A stretch of DNA of 23,576 nucleotides from Kitasatospora phosalacinea. GTDB lineage: Bacteria > Actinomycetota > Actinomycetes > Streptomycetales > Streptomycetaceae. The stretch is from positions 1 through 23,576 of the forward strand of contig NZ_JNYE01000117.1 of assembly GCF_000717185.1 (NCBI RefSeq). The letters are read 5' to 3'. Below, piece by piece: positions 14,353 through 23,576 of this stretch (its first letter is position 1; each line of letters opens with the position of its first letter). A model generated the notes under the pieces. The model was not told where the DNA came from. It searched no databases and saw nothing but the letters and a program-made list of their open reading frames with translations. The position numbers and the translations under genes are program-made.

Positions 14353-15039
14353 TCACTCTTCCCATGCGCCGGGCAGCCGGTGCGCCGCCATGCAGGGCTC
14401 CGCCGCGGCCGGGAACACCGCCCGGTCGAACAGGTCGGCCAGCTCCCGGGCGCTCGCGGCCACGTCCGCCCCGGGTTCGCGCAGCAGCCGTACCAGGAGC
14501 GCGTCGATCGCCCCGCGCATGGCCGTCACCAGCACCCGGGCGTCGAACGATCCGAACTCCCCGTCCGCCTGCGCCTCCCGCACCACCCGCTCCTGCCGCT
14601 CCAGCACGGCCCGCCGACTCACCCCCACCTGGCCCCCTTCGGCGCCTCCACCTCCACCCCCGCCCCCGCCCTCACCCTCACCGTCACCGTCGCCGTGACC
14701 GTTCAGGATCTCCACCAGCGCGGCCAGTTCACGCGGGTGCGCAGCGGCCAGCTCGACGTTCGACTCGATGTAGGCGCGCATCCGGGCCCGCAGCCCGGTC
14801 TCCGCGTCGATCCGCGGCCGGGTGTACTCCTCCAGGACCCGCAACACCTCCGTCACCACCTCGCGCAGCAGGTCGTCCTTGCCCTCGAAGTGGTACGAGA
14901 TCATGCCCGTGCTGCTCAACCCGGCCTGCTTGGCGATCCTCGCGAACGAGGCCTTGCCGTACCCCGAGTCGGCGATCACCTCGATGGCCGCCCCCACGAT
15001 CTGCCGACGCCGCGCCGACTCGATGAACGTCCGCCCCAC
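14353..15039 (-). CDS. TetR-family transcriptional regulator with a poly-glycine tract
   Basis: This 228-residue protein has the helix-turn-helix at about residues 10-56 (RRQIVGAAIEVIADSGYGKA, then SFARIAKQAGLSSTGMISYHF), in the BetI/TetR style where the recognition helix ends in YHFEGKDDLL. The helical C-terminal domain holds an insertion at about 114-136 made almost only of Gly, Asp and Glu, encoded by a GGTGAG/GGCGGG-like simple repeat (about 14645-14700). The GTG at 15039 is well supported by AAGGAG about 9 nt upstream. Earlier in-frame starts lack an SD and run through the operator-like region. It stands alone between the EF-G paralogue and the GH1 gene, so its target is unclear. Autoregulation is suggested by the palindromes upstream. 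Confidence 0.9.
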   Translation of the reverse strand: MGRTFIESARRRQIVGAAIEVIADSGYGKASFARIAKQAGLSSTGMISYHFEGKDDLLREVVTEVLRVLEEYTRPRIDAETGLRARMRAYIESNVELAAAHPRELAALVEILNGHGDGDGEGEGGGGGGGGGAEGGQVGVSRRAVLERQERVVREAQADGEFGSFDARVLVTAMRGAIDALLVRLLREPGADVAASARELADLFDRAVFPAAAEPCMAAHRLPGAWEE

Positions 15040-15055
15040 GACGACACCTCTCCTT

Positions 15056-15127
15056 GCTCGCCCGAGCAGCATCCCGCTCGGCCGCCCCGAAATCCGCTGA
15101 ATCGAACAGGATTTCGCTCGCCCGAGC
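15056..15127. promoter_or_regulatory. Duplicated 12-bp palindrome, candidate TetR autoregulatory operators
   Basis: GCTCGCCCGAGC occurs at 15056-15067 and again at 15116-15127, exactly 60 bp apart. Between them lies an 8-bp perfect inverted repeat CGAAATCC/GGATTTCG (15088-15095 and 15109-15116). The first palindrome is 17 nt upstream of the TetR start codon. Confidence 0.5.
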
Positions 15128-15281
15128 TGCCGCGAGCCGCCAAAGTAACGTCGACCTGCACGAACCGGCAAGTAACCACTCACCCGAGCAGACGAGCCGT
15201 CACCTCATCACCTCATCGCCCGAACACCCGCCCCGCGCCCCGGCGCCCCGGGGCGCACACTGGCCCCGGGACGCACAGTGG

Positions 15282-15300
15282 CGGCGGGGCGGCCCCGCCG
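15282..15300 (-). terminator. Hairpin after the GH1 gene
   Basis: CGGCGGGGC and GCCCCGCCG (15282-15290, 15292-15300) form a near-continuous GC palindrome starting 20 nt past the GH1 stop. A second palindrome GCGCCCCGGGGCGC follows at 15243-15256. There is no T run. Probably ends the transporter/GH1 transcript. Confidence 0.5.
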
Positions 15301-15319
15301 CCCCACTCCCAACGGACCG

Positions 15320-16774
<1,455 letters not shown>

Positions 16775-16829
16775 GTCGCGTTCCATCCAAAGGAGTTGAG
16801 GGTGTGTCATCCCAACGGGGCAGAAGGCG

Positions 16830-17732
16830 TCAGCCCTTGACGGCGCCCTGCATGATGCCGCCGACGATCTGTCGGCCGAGCAGGCCGAACACCACCAGGA
16901 CGGGCAGGGTGCCGATCAGGGTGCCGGCCATCACCACGGACTGGTCGGGGACGTAGCCCTGGCCGAGCGACTTCAACGCGACCTGGACGGTGGGGTTCTG
17001 GGAGCTGAGGGCGACGATCGGCCAGAAGAAGTCGTTCCAGGTGGCCATGAAGGTGAGCATGCCGAGCACGGCCATGCCGGGGCGGGCGACGGGCAGCACG
17101 ATCGAGCGGAAGATCCGCAGCAGCGAGGCGCCGTCCATCCGTCCGGCCTCGACGAGCTCGTCCGGCAGGGCCTGCACCAGGTACTGGCGCATGAAGAAGA
17201 CGCCGAACGCGGAGACCAGCGAGGGCAGGATCACCGAGGGCAGCTTGTTCTGCAGGTCGAGCTTGACGATCACCATGAACAGCGGGATCACGCCGAGCTG
17301 CGGCGGGATCATCATGGTGCCGACGGTGAGCGCGAGCAGCGCGCCGCGGCCGCGGAAGCGGAGTTTGGCGAAGGCGAACCCGGCGAGCGTGGAGGAGAGC
17401 ACCACGCCCGCGGTGACCACGGTGGCCACGATCAGCGAGTTGAGCAGCGCCTTGCCGATCTCGGCCTGCTGCAGGGCCTCGCCGATGTTGTGGAACAGGT
17501 TCGGCCCGGGCGTCAACGCGGGCGTGGCGCCGCTGAGTTCGGAGTTGGAGCGGCTGGCGGCGACCAGCGTCCAGTAGAACGGGAAGACGGCGAGCAGGGT
17601 GGCGCCGATCAGCACGGCGTAGGCGAGCGGTCCGCCGTGCAGCGGCGAGCGCGCCCTGCGGCTCCCCGAGCGGACGGAACCGCCGTTCGCCGCAACGGAC
17701 TTGTCGAGCACCTGGGTGGTCACGTGGGTCAT
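16830..17732 (-). CDS. Carbohydrate ABC transporter permease (MalG/CebG-like)
   Basis: This 300-residue inner-membrane protein has about six transmembrane segments and the EAA loop that docks the ATPase ([20 protein letters not shown], about 194-213). It belongs to the carbohydrate-uptake-1 permease family. The N-terminal about 30 residues are basic and cytoplasmic. Its ATG lies 4 nt after the stop of the first permease gene, with only a weak SD, so translation is probably coupled. No ATPase gene is in the window. In streptomycetes several such importers share the ATPase MsiK, encoded elsewhere, and this one probably does too. Confidence 0.95.
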   Translation of the reverse strand: MTHVTTQVLDKSVAANGGSVRSGSRRARSPLHGGPLAYAVLIGATLLAVFPFYWTLVAASRSNSELSGATPALTPGPNLFHNIGEALQQAEIGKALLNSLIVATVVTAGVVLSSTLAGFAFAKLRFRGRGALLALTVGTMMIPPQLGVIPLFMVIVKLDLQNKLPSVILPSLVSAFGVFFMRQYLVQALPDELVEAGRMDGASLLRIFRSIVLPVARPGMAVLGMLTFMATWNDFFWPIVALSSQNPTVQVALKSLGQGYVPDQSVVMAGTLIGTLPVLVVFGLLGRQIVGGIMQGAVKG

Positions 17733-17736
17733 CGGG

Positions 17737-18696
17737 TCACCGGTCCGTACGGTTGCGGCGGGCGGCGATCGCCGCGTTGAGCAGGGCGAGCAGCACGATC
17801 AGCAGGAACATCACCCAGGCCACGGCGGCGGCCCGGCCGAGGTGGAAGAACGTCCAGCCCTGCTCGTACAGGTACAGGCCGAGGGTCTGGTACTGGTGCG
17901 AGATGCCGCCGCCGGAGTTGCCCTCGTACAGCAGGGGTTCGCCGAACAGCTGGGTGGCGCCGATGGTGGAGACGACCACGGTGAAGACGATGGTGGGGCG
18001 CAGTCCGGGGATGGTGACGTGCCGGAACTGCTGCCAGCGCGAGGCGCCGTCGACGGCCGCGGACTCGTACAGTTCGCCGGGGATGGACTGCATGCCGGCC
18101 AGGTAGATCAGTGCGTTGTAGCCCGTCCAGCGCCAGGTGACGATCGCGGAGACGCCGAACTGGGAGGCCCAGGTGTCGGCCTGCCAGTCGACCGGGTTCA
18201 GGCCGATGCTGCTGAGCACCCAGTTGATCAACCCGTAGTCGCGGCCGAAGAGCTGGGCGAAGACCAGGGTCGCGGCGGCGACCGAGGTGGCGTACGGCAT
18301 CAGCATCGCGACGCGGAAGAAGGTGCGGCCGCGGAGCTTGTAGTTGAGCAGGTGGGCCAGGCCCAGGGCCATCAGCAGCTGCGGGACGGTGGAGAGCACG
18401 CCGATGGTGAAGGTGTTGCGCAGCGCGTTCCAGAAGAACGGGTCGGACAGCAGCCGGGAGTAGTTCTGGAAGCCGAGCCAGTCCATCCGGTCGGAGGTCT
18501 GGAGCTCGACCCGGTGCAGCGACACCCAGGCGGTGTACAGCAGCGGGAAGAGGCCGAACGCGGCGAACAGCCCGAAGAACGGGGCGAGGAAGCCGTAGGG
18601 GGCGATCCGGCGGCGCAGTCGGCCGGGCCGCTTGGCGGGCCGGGCGGGCTCGCCCGGCTTCGCGGCGGGCAGCCGGGCGGTGGAGCTGAGGGCCAT
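17737..18696 (-). CDS. Carbohydrate ABC transporter permease (MalF/CebF-like)
   Basis: This 319-residue protein has about six transmembrane segments after a basic N-terminus (PAKRPGRLRRRIAPYGFLAP). The EAA motif is YESAAVDGASRWQQFRHVTI (210-229). It pairs with the next gene as the second half of the membrane channel. The start ATG at 18696 has AAGGA about 9 nt upstream. It lies 98 nt downstream of the binding-protein gene, and a strong hairpin occupies that gap. It probably shares a transcript with the binding protein and GH1. Confidence 0.95.
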   Translation of the reverse strand: MALSSTARLPAAKPGEPARPAKRPGRLRRRIAPYGFLAPFFGLFAAFGLFPLLYTAWVSLHRVELQTSDRMDWLGFQNYSRLLSDPFFWNALRNTFTIGVLSTVPQLLMALGLAHLLNYKLRGRTFFRVAMLMPYATSVAAATLVFAQLFGRDYGLINWVLSSIGLNPVDWQADTWASQFGVSAIVTWRWTGYNALIYLAGMQSIPGELYESAAVDGASRWQQFRHVTIPGLRPTIVFTVVVSTIGATQLFGEPLLYEGNSGGGISHQYQTLGLYLYEQGWTFFHLGRAAAVAWVMFLLIVLLALLNAAIAARRNRTDR

Positions 18697-18725
18697 GGGC
18701 GGGGTCCTTCGACGGGGGCCGCCCG

Positions 18726-18758
18726 GCCCCGCCGTTGCGCTGGGGGCAACGGCGGGGC
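18726..18758 (-). promoter_or_regulatory. Strong intercistronic hairpin between binding-protein and permease genes
   Basis: GCCCCGCCGTTGC (18726-18738) and GCAACGGCGGGGC (18746-18758) are perfectly complementary over 13 bp with a 7-nt loop. It lies inside the probable operon, 30 nt upstream of the permease start. Partial termination or 3'-end protection would give more binding protein than permease, as is known for malE-malF in other bacteria. Confidence 0.7.
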
Positions 18759-18794
18759 GGGCTGCCCGAGTTGACTACCTGAGCTGACGTTCCG

Positions 18795-20105
18795 TCAGTT
18801 GCCGTTGGCCTTCTTGACGTTGTCCAGGGCGTGCTTCCAGGCGGTGTCGGGCGCGGTGTTGGTGCGCTCGACCTCGCCGAGGGCGTCGGTGAACGCCTTG
18901 CCGATCACGCCGTCGTCGGTGCCGAGCACCTGGGCGGGCATGGCGCCGGCCGACTCGCTGAAGATCTGGCCGATCGGCGCGTTGTTGAAGTACGGGTCGG
19001 TGACGTCCTTGATGGCCTCCTGCGCGCCCGTGGAGGACGGGAAGGAGCCCTGCTTGGTGAACAGGGTGGCCTGCTGCTCCTTGGCGGTCAGCCACTTGAT
19101 CAGCTCGGCGGCCTCCTTGGGGTGCTTGGCGGTGCGCGGCACGGTCAGGTAGGAGCCGCCCCAGTTGCCGGTCTTGCCGGGGCCGGGGGCGATGTCCCAC
19201 TTGCCCGCGCCCGCGTCGCCGGCCTGGCCCTTGATGTAGCCGATCATCCAGGCGGGGCAGGAGAGGGTGGCGAACTTGCCGGTGGAGAAGGCCTTGTTCC
19301 ACTCGGGGGTCCACTGGGCGAGCTTGGCGGACAGGCCGTCGGCGACCAGCGCGGTGGCGTCAGTCCACGCGGTCTTCACGGCCGGGCTGCTGTCGTACAC
19401 CGGCTTGCCGGACGCGTCGGAGTAGCGGACCTCCTGCTGGCCGACCTCGGCGGCGAACATGCCCGCGGCGCTGTCGGTCCAGGCGTTGCCCGCCTCGGCC
19501 TTGGCGGCGTACTGCTTGCCGAGGTCGAGGTAGCCCTGCCAGGTCGACCACTTGGCGGCGAGCTCGGTGCGGTCGGTGGGCAGCCCGGCGGCCTTGAACA
19601 GGTCGGTGCGGTAGCAGATCGCCTCGGGGCCGATGTCGGTGCCCGCGCCGAGGACCTTGCCGTCCGCGGTCTTGACCGCGGCGCCCTTCCAGGGGACCAG
19701 GCCGTCGTTGACGTCGCCGATGCCGAGCGTCTTGAGGTCGGTGAACTTGTCGGACTGCTTCTGCACCACGCTGGCCACCCGGCCGACCTCCAGGCCCTGG
19801 ATGTCGGCGAGGCCGCCGCCGCCCGCGAGCTTGGTCTGCAGCGCCTGCCAGTACTGGCCCTCGTCCTGGGTGTCGGTCTGCTTGATGGTGATGTTCGGGT
19901 GGAGCTTCATGTACTCGTCGTAGAGCCCGGCCTCCTTGAACCCGAAGGTGCCGAACAGGTCCACCGTGATGGTCACCTTGCCGTCGGCGGAGTCCTTGGA
20001 CCCGCTGCCGCCGGAGCCGGAGCTGCAGGCGCTGAGCAGGAGCGCGGCGGCGAGGACGGTGCTGCCCAGGGCAGCGGTGGAGCGGCGGACTCTCGGGGTA
20101 GCCAT
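18795..20105 (-). CDS. Extracellular sugar-binding lipoprotein of an ABC transporter
   Basis: This 436-residue family-1 solute-binding protein (MalE/CebE-like) has a lipoprotein signal, MATPRVRRSTAALGSTVLAA then ALLLSAC, with the lipidated Cys27 and a Ser/Gly-rich tether. The mature part has family features such as the ITVDLFGTFGF start, AWMIGYIKG and NWGGSYLTVP. ATG 20105 is fixed by GGAGG about 7 nt upstream. The open frame continues far upstream only because of high GC on the opposite strand of GH81. It should capture beta-gluco-oligosaccharides (laminari-, cello- or related), inferred from GH81 and GH1. It is the first gene of the minus-strand operon and has one of the two 14-bp operators 81 nt upstream. 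Confidence 0.95.
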   Translation of the reverse strand: MATPRVRRSTAALGSTVLAAALLLSACSSGSGGSGSKDSADGKVTITVDLFGTFGFKEAGLYDEYMKLHPNITIKQTDTQDEGQYWQALQTKLAGGGGLADIQGLEVGRVASVVQKQSDKFTDLKTLGIGDVNDGLVPWKGAAVKTADGKVLGAGTDIGPEAICYRTDLFKAAGLPTDRTELAAKWSTWQGYLDLGKQYAAKAEAGNAWTDSAAGMFAAEVGQQEVRYSDASGKPVYDSSPAVKTAWTDATALVADGLSAKLAQWTPEWNKAFSTGKFATLSCPAWMIGYIKGQAGDAGAGKWDIAPGPGKTGNWGGSYLTVPRTAKHPKEAAELIKWLTAKEQQATLFTKQGSFPSSTGAQEAIKDVTDPYFNNAPIGQIFSESAGAMPAQVLGTDDGVIGKAFTDALGEVERTNTAPDTAWKHALDNVKKANGN

Positions 20106-20186
20106 GCGAATGCCTCCAGGCGGGGCGGGAGCGTGGGTGGAGTGCGAAGAGGGAAGCTGGTGCCGATCGGTGGGCGCCCCATTTTC

Positions 20187-20200
20187 TGAGAGCGCTCTCA
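20187..20200. promoter_or_regulatory. LacI-family operator upstream of the binding-protein gene
   Basis: TGAGAGCGCTCTCA, a perfect 14-bp palindrome. It has the AGCGCT centre typical of LacI-family repressors and differs from the CebR box TGGGAGCGCTCCCA by one symmetric base change per arm. Confidence 0.85.
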
Positions 20201-20212
20201 ACCGATGCCGAG

Positions 20213-20242
20213 AGACTGCCGGGACCGAAGTTCCCTCGTCAA
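20213..20242 (-). promoter_or_regulatory. Candidate promoter of the transporter operon
   Basis: On the minus strand TTGACG (20242-20237) and CAGTCT (20218-20213) are separated by 18 nt. The -10 is poor. The operator at 20200-20187 would fall just after the transcript start, giving a roadblock. Confidence 0.4.
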
Positions 20243-20324
20243 GACCTCGAAACCTGAACGTAATCTCCGGAACGAGTCGACCTGGGCTTTCGACTTCTGA
20301 ACGCATCAGTGTGTGTCGGAGCGG

Positions 20325-20354
20325 TTGACACCCCTTCAGGCCCACCAATACGGT
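20325..20354 (+). promoter_or_regulatory. Promoter of the GH81 gene
   Basis: A perfect TTGACA (20325-20330) and TACGGT (20349-20354) are spaced by 18 nt. The expected start near 20361 abuts the operator at 20363-20376, so a bound repressor would block initiation. Confidence 0.65.
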
Positions 20355-20362
20355 CCGCTGGC

Positions 20363-20376
20363 TGAGAGCGCTCTCA
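20363..20376. promoter_or_regulatory. LacI-family operator upstream of the GH81 gene
   Basis: A second exact copy of TGAGAGCGCTCTCA, 38 nt before the GH81 ATG and 176 bp from the first copy. It links the glucanase and the importer in one regulon. Confidence 0.87.
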
Positions 20377-20414
20377 TACTGAACCGCCCGCCCCCACTCA
20401 AGGTGGACACGATC

Positions 20415-23330
20415 ATGAAGCTCCGCTCCCTGCGCGGCCCCACGGCCGCCCTGACCACCCTGGCGCTGGCCGCCGCGGCCACCCTGACGGCGGCGCTGAC
20501 CGCCGGAAGCGCCTCCGCCGCCACGATCCGGGTCGGACTCGGCGGCTACGCCGACGCCCGCCCGGCCGGCACGGTCGGCCCGAGCAACTCCGACGGCGCG
20601 CCCGTCACCCCCAAGGTCACCCCGCGGATGGCCGGACAGGCCGCCCCCACCAACGACTGGTGGTCCTCGCTGATCTACCAGCGCTACGCGGGCAACCCGT
20701 ACTCGGAGAACCTGTACGCCCACCCGATGACGTTCAAGGCCCAGGCCGCGGGCCTGGAGGTCGGCTACCCCACCACGCCGACGATCACCTCCGACGGCCG
20801 CCAGTACGACTACACCCACACCCGGGACCTCACCCTCGGCGTGGCCGGTCTGAACTCCCCCGACACCAAGGTCGACGGCTGGTCCGACTGGACGGTCACC
20901 CCGTACTGGGCGGACGGCGCGCACACCTTCAGCGCCACCGTCGGCCACGGCCTGCCCTACGTGTACGCGCACGCCACCGGCGGCGCCGCGCAGGTCACCA
21001 CCGCCTCGGCGCCCACCGTCTTCAGCAACCAGGGCAGCGTGCTCGGCATCACCGTGGGCGGCCACAACTACGGCCTGTTCGCGCCCACCGGCAGCAGCTG
21101 GAGCGTCAACGGCACCACCCTGACCGCGAACCTCGGCAGCAAGGACTACTACTCGGTCGCGCTGCTGCCCTCCACCGCGGACCTCGCCCAGTTCCGCACG
21201 TACGCCTACAACTTCGTCACCGACACCAAGGTCGGCTGGAGCTACGACCAGGCCGCGGGCAGGCTCACCACCAGCTTCACCGCCACCACCAGCGCCCAGG
21301 AGGGCACCGGCACCGGCACCCTGCTCGCGCTCTACCCGCAGCAGTGGCAGGCCGCCCCGGACGCCCTGACCGCGCTGAGCTACACCTCGCCGCGCGGCAC
21401 CATGAAGGTCCGCCAGGGCTCGTCCTTCTCCACCGTGCAGACCGTCACCGGCGTGCTCCCCTCGCTGCCCGACGCCGGTGCGTACGACCGCGCCGCGCTC
21501 GACGCCTACCTGCACCAGGTCTCCGACGCGAGCGACCCGTTCAACGGCGCCACCGACACCTACTGGGTCGGCAAGGCGCTCGGCCAGATGGCCCAACTCG
21601 TGCCGATCGCCGACCAGTTGGGCGACACCGCGGCCCGCGACAAGCTGCTCGGGCTGATGAAGGGCAAGCTGCAGGCCTGGTTCGCGGGCACCGGCTCGAC
21701 CGGCTTCGCCTACGACTCCACCTGGAAGACCCTGATCGGCTACCCGGCCTCCTACGGCACCGACGCCGAGCTCAACGACCACCACTTCCACTACGGCTAC
21801 TTCGTGCAGGCCGCCGCCACCGTCGCCCGCTACGACACCGCCTGGGCCGCGGACGCGCAGTGGGGCGGCATGGTCAAGCTGCTGGCCAAGGACGCCGCCA
21901 ACACCGACCGCACCGACGCCCGCTTCCCCTGGCTGCGCAACTTCGACCCGTACGAGGGCCACGGCTGGGCCTCCGGCCACGCCGGGTTCGCCGCGGGCAA
22001 CAACGAGGAGTCCTCCTCCGAGTCGCTGAACTTCAGCGCCGGACTGCTGCTGTTCGGCGCCGCGACCGGCGACACCGCGCTGCGCGACCTCGGCGTCTAC
22101 CTGTACACCACCGAGGCCAACGCCGTTCAGCAGTACTGGTTCGACGCCGACCACCAGGTCTTCCCGGCCGCCTTCCAGCACTCCACCGTCGGCATGGTCT
22201 GGGGCTCCGGCGCCGCCTACTCCACCTGGTGGACCGCCGCACCCGGCATGATCCACGGCATCAACTTCCTCCCCGTCACCTCGGGTTCGCTCTACCTGGC
22301 GCGCCGCAAGGACGACCTGGCCGCCAACCTGGCCGAGCTGAAGGCCGGCAACGGCGGCGCGTTCACCGACTGGCGCGACCTGCTGTGGGAGGCCGAGGCG
22401 CTCACCAACCCGGCTGCGGCGAAGGCCGATTGGGACGCCGGGAAGGCGGGCTACACCCCCGAGGAGGGCGAGTCCAGGGCCCACACCTACCACTGGGTCT
22501 ACAACCTGGCGACCCTCGGCACCCTGGACCCGGCGACCACCGCCGACACCCCCACCGCCGCGGTCTTCACCAACGGCACCACCCGCACCCACGTGGCGCA
22601 CAACTACACCACCACCGCCCGCACCGTGCGCTTCTCCGACGGCTACGCGCTGACCGTCCCGGCCCGCTCCACCGCCTCCGAACGCGGCACCAAGCCCGAC
22701 GGCGGCACCGGCGGCGCCACCAACTCGCCCTCCCCGTCGCCCTCTTCGTCCCCCTCCTCCTCCCCGTCCCCGTCCCCGTCGGCGAGCGCGTCCCCGTCCC
22801 CGTCCGCCTCCCCCAGCGCCCCGCAGAGCCACGCCGACACCCTCTACCTCCAGCCCGGCGGCACCCTCACCACCGCCTACGGCACCGGCGCCACCAGCAG
22901 CACCATCGCCTCCGGCGGCGGCGCCAACCACGACGGCACGCCCTACCAGCCGCTGACGTACACCGCCGCCCACCTCACCGGCACCCTGCGGGCCGGCGGC
23001 AGCACCGGCTTCGACCTGTACGTGGACGCGGGCTCCACCGTCGCCCTGGCCCAACAGGCCCGCGTCTCCTACGACTTCGACGGCAACGGCACCGTCGACC
23101 GGACCGAGACCTACCGGTACTTCGCCACCGACCCCGTCCCCGGCTGGGAGCGCTACGGCGCGGCCGCCGCGGGCCTGCAGTCCACCACCGGCGCCCCGCT
23201 CGCCAACCTGAGCAACGGCACCGTCAAGGTCGAGGTCTGGCCCGCCCTCGGCAACGCCCCGGCCCAACTGCGCACCGGCGCCACCCAGTCCCAGGGCAGC
23301 GCCTCCGTGCTGCGGATCCCCTTCGACTGA
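20415..23330 (+). CDS. Secreted GH81 endo-1,3-beta-glucanase with C-terminal carbohydrate-binding domain
   Basis: This 971-residue modular enzyme has a Sec signal peptide at residues 1-35 (cleavage near SASA-ATIR). The GH81 domain, about 50-720, shows NDWWSSL (80-86), LNDHHFHYGYF (453-463), FPWLRNFDPYEGHGWASGHA and GNNEESSSESLNF with the catalytic-region Glu531, Glu532 and Glu536. A Ser/Pro linker (about 771-804) leads to a beta-rich domain (805-971, starting SHADTLYLQPGG and containing FDGNGTVDRTETY). This resembles the CBM56-type beta-1,3-glucan-binding module, though that assignment is tentative. It should cut laminarin, curdlan or fungal cell-wall glucan outside the cell. ATG 20415 has AAGGTGGA about 8 nt upstream. 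The product size and domain order are normal for streptomycete GH81 proteins. Confidence 0.95.
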   Translation: MKLRSLRGPTAALTTLALAAAATLTAALTAGSASAATIRVGLGGYADARPAGTVGPSNSDGAPVTPKVTPRMAGQAAPTNDWWSSLIYQRYAGNPYSENLYAHPMTFKAQAAGLEVGYPTTPTITSDGRQYDYTHTRDLTLGVAGLNSPDTKVDGWSDWTVTPYWADGAHTFSATVGHGLPYVYAHATGGAAQVTTASAPTVFSNQGSVLGITVGGHNYGLFAPTGSSWSVNGTTLTANLGSKDYYSVALLPSTADLAQFRTYAYNFVTDTKVGWSYDQAAGRLTTSFTATTSAQEGTGTGTLLALYPQQWQAAPDALTALSYTSPRGTMKVRQGSSFSTVQTVTGVLPSLPDAGAYDRAALDAYLHQVSDASDPFNGATDTYWVGKALGQMAQLVPIADQLGDTAARDKLLGLMKGKLQAWFAGTGSTGFAYDSTWKTLIGYPASYGTDAELNDHHFHYGYFVQAAATVARYDTAWAADAQWGGMVKLLAKDAANTDRTDARFPWLRNFDPYEGHGWASGHAGFAAGNNEESSSESLNFSAGLLLFGAATGDTALRDLGVYLYTTEANAVQQYWFDADHQVFPAAFQHSTVGMVWGSGAAYSTWWTAAPGMIHGINFLPVTSGSLYLARRKDDLAANLAELKAGNGGAFTDWRDLLWEAEALTNPAAAKADWDAGKAGYTPEEGESRAHTYHWVYNLATLGTLDPATTADTPTAAVFTNGTTRTHVAHNYTTTARTVRFSDGYALTVPARSTASERGTKPDGGTGGATNSPSPSPSSSPSSSPSPSPSASASPSPSASPSAPQSHADTLYLQPGGTLTTAYGTGATSSTIASGGGANHDGTPYQPLTYTAAHLTGTLRAGGSTGFDLYVDAGSTVALAQQARVSYDFDGNGTVDRTETYRYFATDPVPGWERYGAAAAGLQSTTGAPLANLSNGTVKVEVWPALGNAPAQLRTGATQSQGSASVLRIPFD

Positions 23331-23393
23331 CCCGGCCCATGTAACTGACCTGCTCGCGCCACGGCCCGCACCGCCGTCGCACCGCCCGACCCT

Positions 23394-23475
23394 GCCCGTA
23401 GGCCCGTACACCCGCCCGTACGCCCACCCGTACGCCCACCCGTACGCCCACCCGCCCGCTCGCCCACCCGCTCGC
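23394..23475. repeat. 12-bp tandem repeat next to the IS end
   Basis: A run of CCCGTA-containing units, including CGCCCACCCGTA repeats, extends from about 23394. It then shifts to CGCCCACCCGCT and ends at about 23475, where the sequence character changes at the transposon side. It lies 64 nt after the GH81 stop codon. I see no clear terminator hairpin for GH81. Confidence 0.8.
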
Positions 23476-23499
23476 GACGAAGGAATCTCAATGATCGTG

Positions 23500-23576
23500 T
23501 CAAGCCGCCTGCGTGACCGGCGGGGCGGAGGTGAACAGCCTCTTGTCACGCAGCATCGCCCACAGGACATCGACCC
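23500..23576 (-). CDS. Transposase C-terminus, IS110-type, cut by the window edge
   Basis: The minus strand, entering from outside the window, encodes VDVLWAMLRDKRLFTSAPPV then TQAA and a stop at 23502-23500. This closely resembles the C-terminal tail of IS110-family (Transposase_20) proteins, in which LARRRVDVLWAMLRD is a conserved ending. Only the last 24 codons are visible, so intactness cannot be judged. The element's end probably lies between about 23476 and 23499, where the tandem repeat stops. Confidence 0.65.
   Translation of the reverse strand, partial: VDVLWAMLRDKRLFTSAPPVTQAA

Noticed and set aside
20660..23344. Second-frame 894-residue open frame inside the GH81 gene
   Set aside because: Arg/His/Pro-rich shadow of the GH81 frame with no recognisable motifs.
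20106..23570. Upstream part of a 1591-residue minus-strand open frame continuing from the binding-protein gene
   Set aside because: It is antisense to the well-supported GH81 gene and consists of Gly/Val/Arg-rich low-complexity translation. The binding protein's lipoprotein signal and GGAGG-supported ATG at 20105 fix the real start.
23491..23576. Plus-strand ORF starting ATGATCGTG after AAGGAATCTCA
   Set aside because: An SD-like sequence is present, but it is antisense to the transposase C-terminus, which has a recognisable conserved ending. It is more likely the IS end.

Overview
The window is very GC-rich, uses GTG as well as ATG starts and Shine-Dalgarno (SD) sequences of the GGAGG type, and carries families typical of streptomycetes: an MmyB-type regulator, a Tat-exported phospholipase C, a cebEFG-like sugar transporter without its own ATPase, and a GH81 glucanase. 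I read it as chromosome of Streptomyces or a close relative such as Kitasatospora. The sequence alone does not separate these.

Left edge (1-1153): a decayed tyrosine integrase, cut by the window and broken by two frame disruptions, points toward the 3' end of an intact tRNA-Pro(GGG) gene that has its own terminator. This looks like the remnant of an element integrated at the tRNA. Region 1301-4208: a TetR-family regulator and an MFS exporter share the minus strand, and a short-chain dehydrogenase-like protein that has lost the catalytic Tyr and Lys is divergent from them. Region 4278-8072: two divergent pairs, a secreted PEBP-family protein with an MmyB-like regulator and a DJ-1/PfpI-family protein with a LysR regulator. 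Each pair has dyad-rich DNA between its starts. Region 8285-11682: a Tat-dependent phospholipase C, then a regulator with a C-terminal LuxR-like helix-turn-helix. The regulator's promoter carries a DasR-like site and its start follows a 15-codon ORF. Region 11801-15039: an EF-G paralogue with a long, structured leader that contains a candidate 31-codon leader ORF, and a TetR regulator.

Right part (15320-23330): a beta-glucan utilisation locus. A secreted modular GH81 endo-beta-1,3-glucanase (plus strand) is divergent from a lipoprotein sugar-binding protein, two ABC permeases and a cytoplasmic GH1 beta-glucosidase (minus strand). The GH81 enzyme would cut the polymer outside the cell, the transporter would import the oligosaccharides, and GH1 would hydrolyse them to glucose. 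Two identical 14-bp palindromes TGAGAGCGCTCTCA lie in the divergent promoter region and indicate a LacI/CebR-type repressor, but no such gene is in the window. The window ends in the 3' end of an IS110-type transposase.

A recurring oddity is short imperfect tandem repeats (8-17 bp) at gene ends and inside some genes. Several start or end exactly at stop codons. The most notable regulatory candidates are the EF-G-paralogue leader and the coupled mini-ORF before the LuxR-like regulator.
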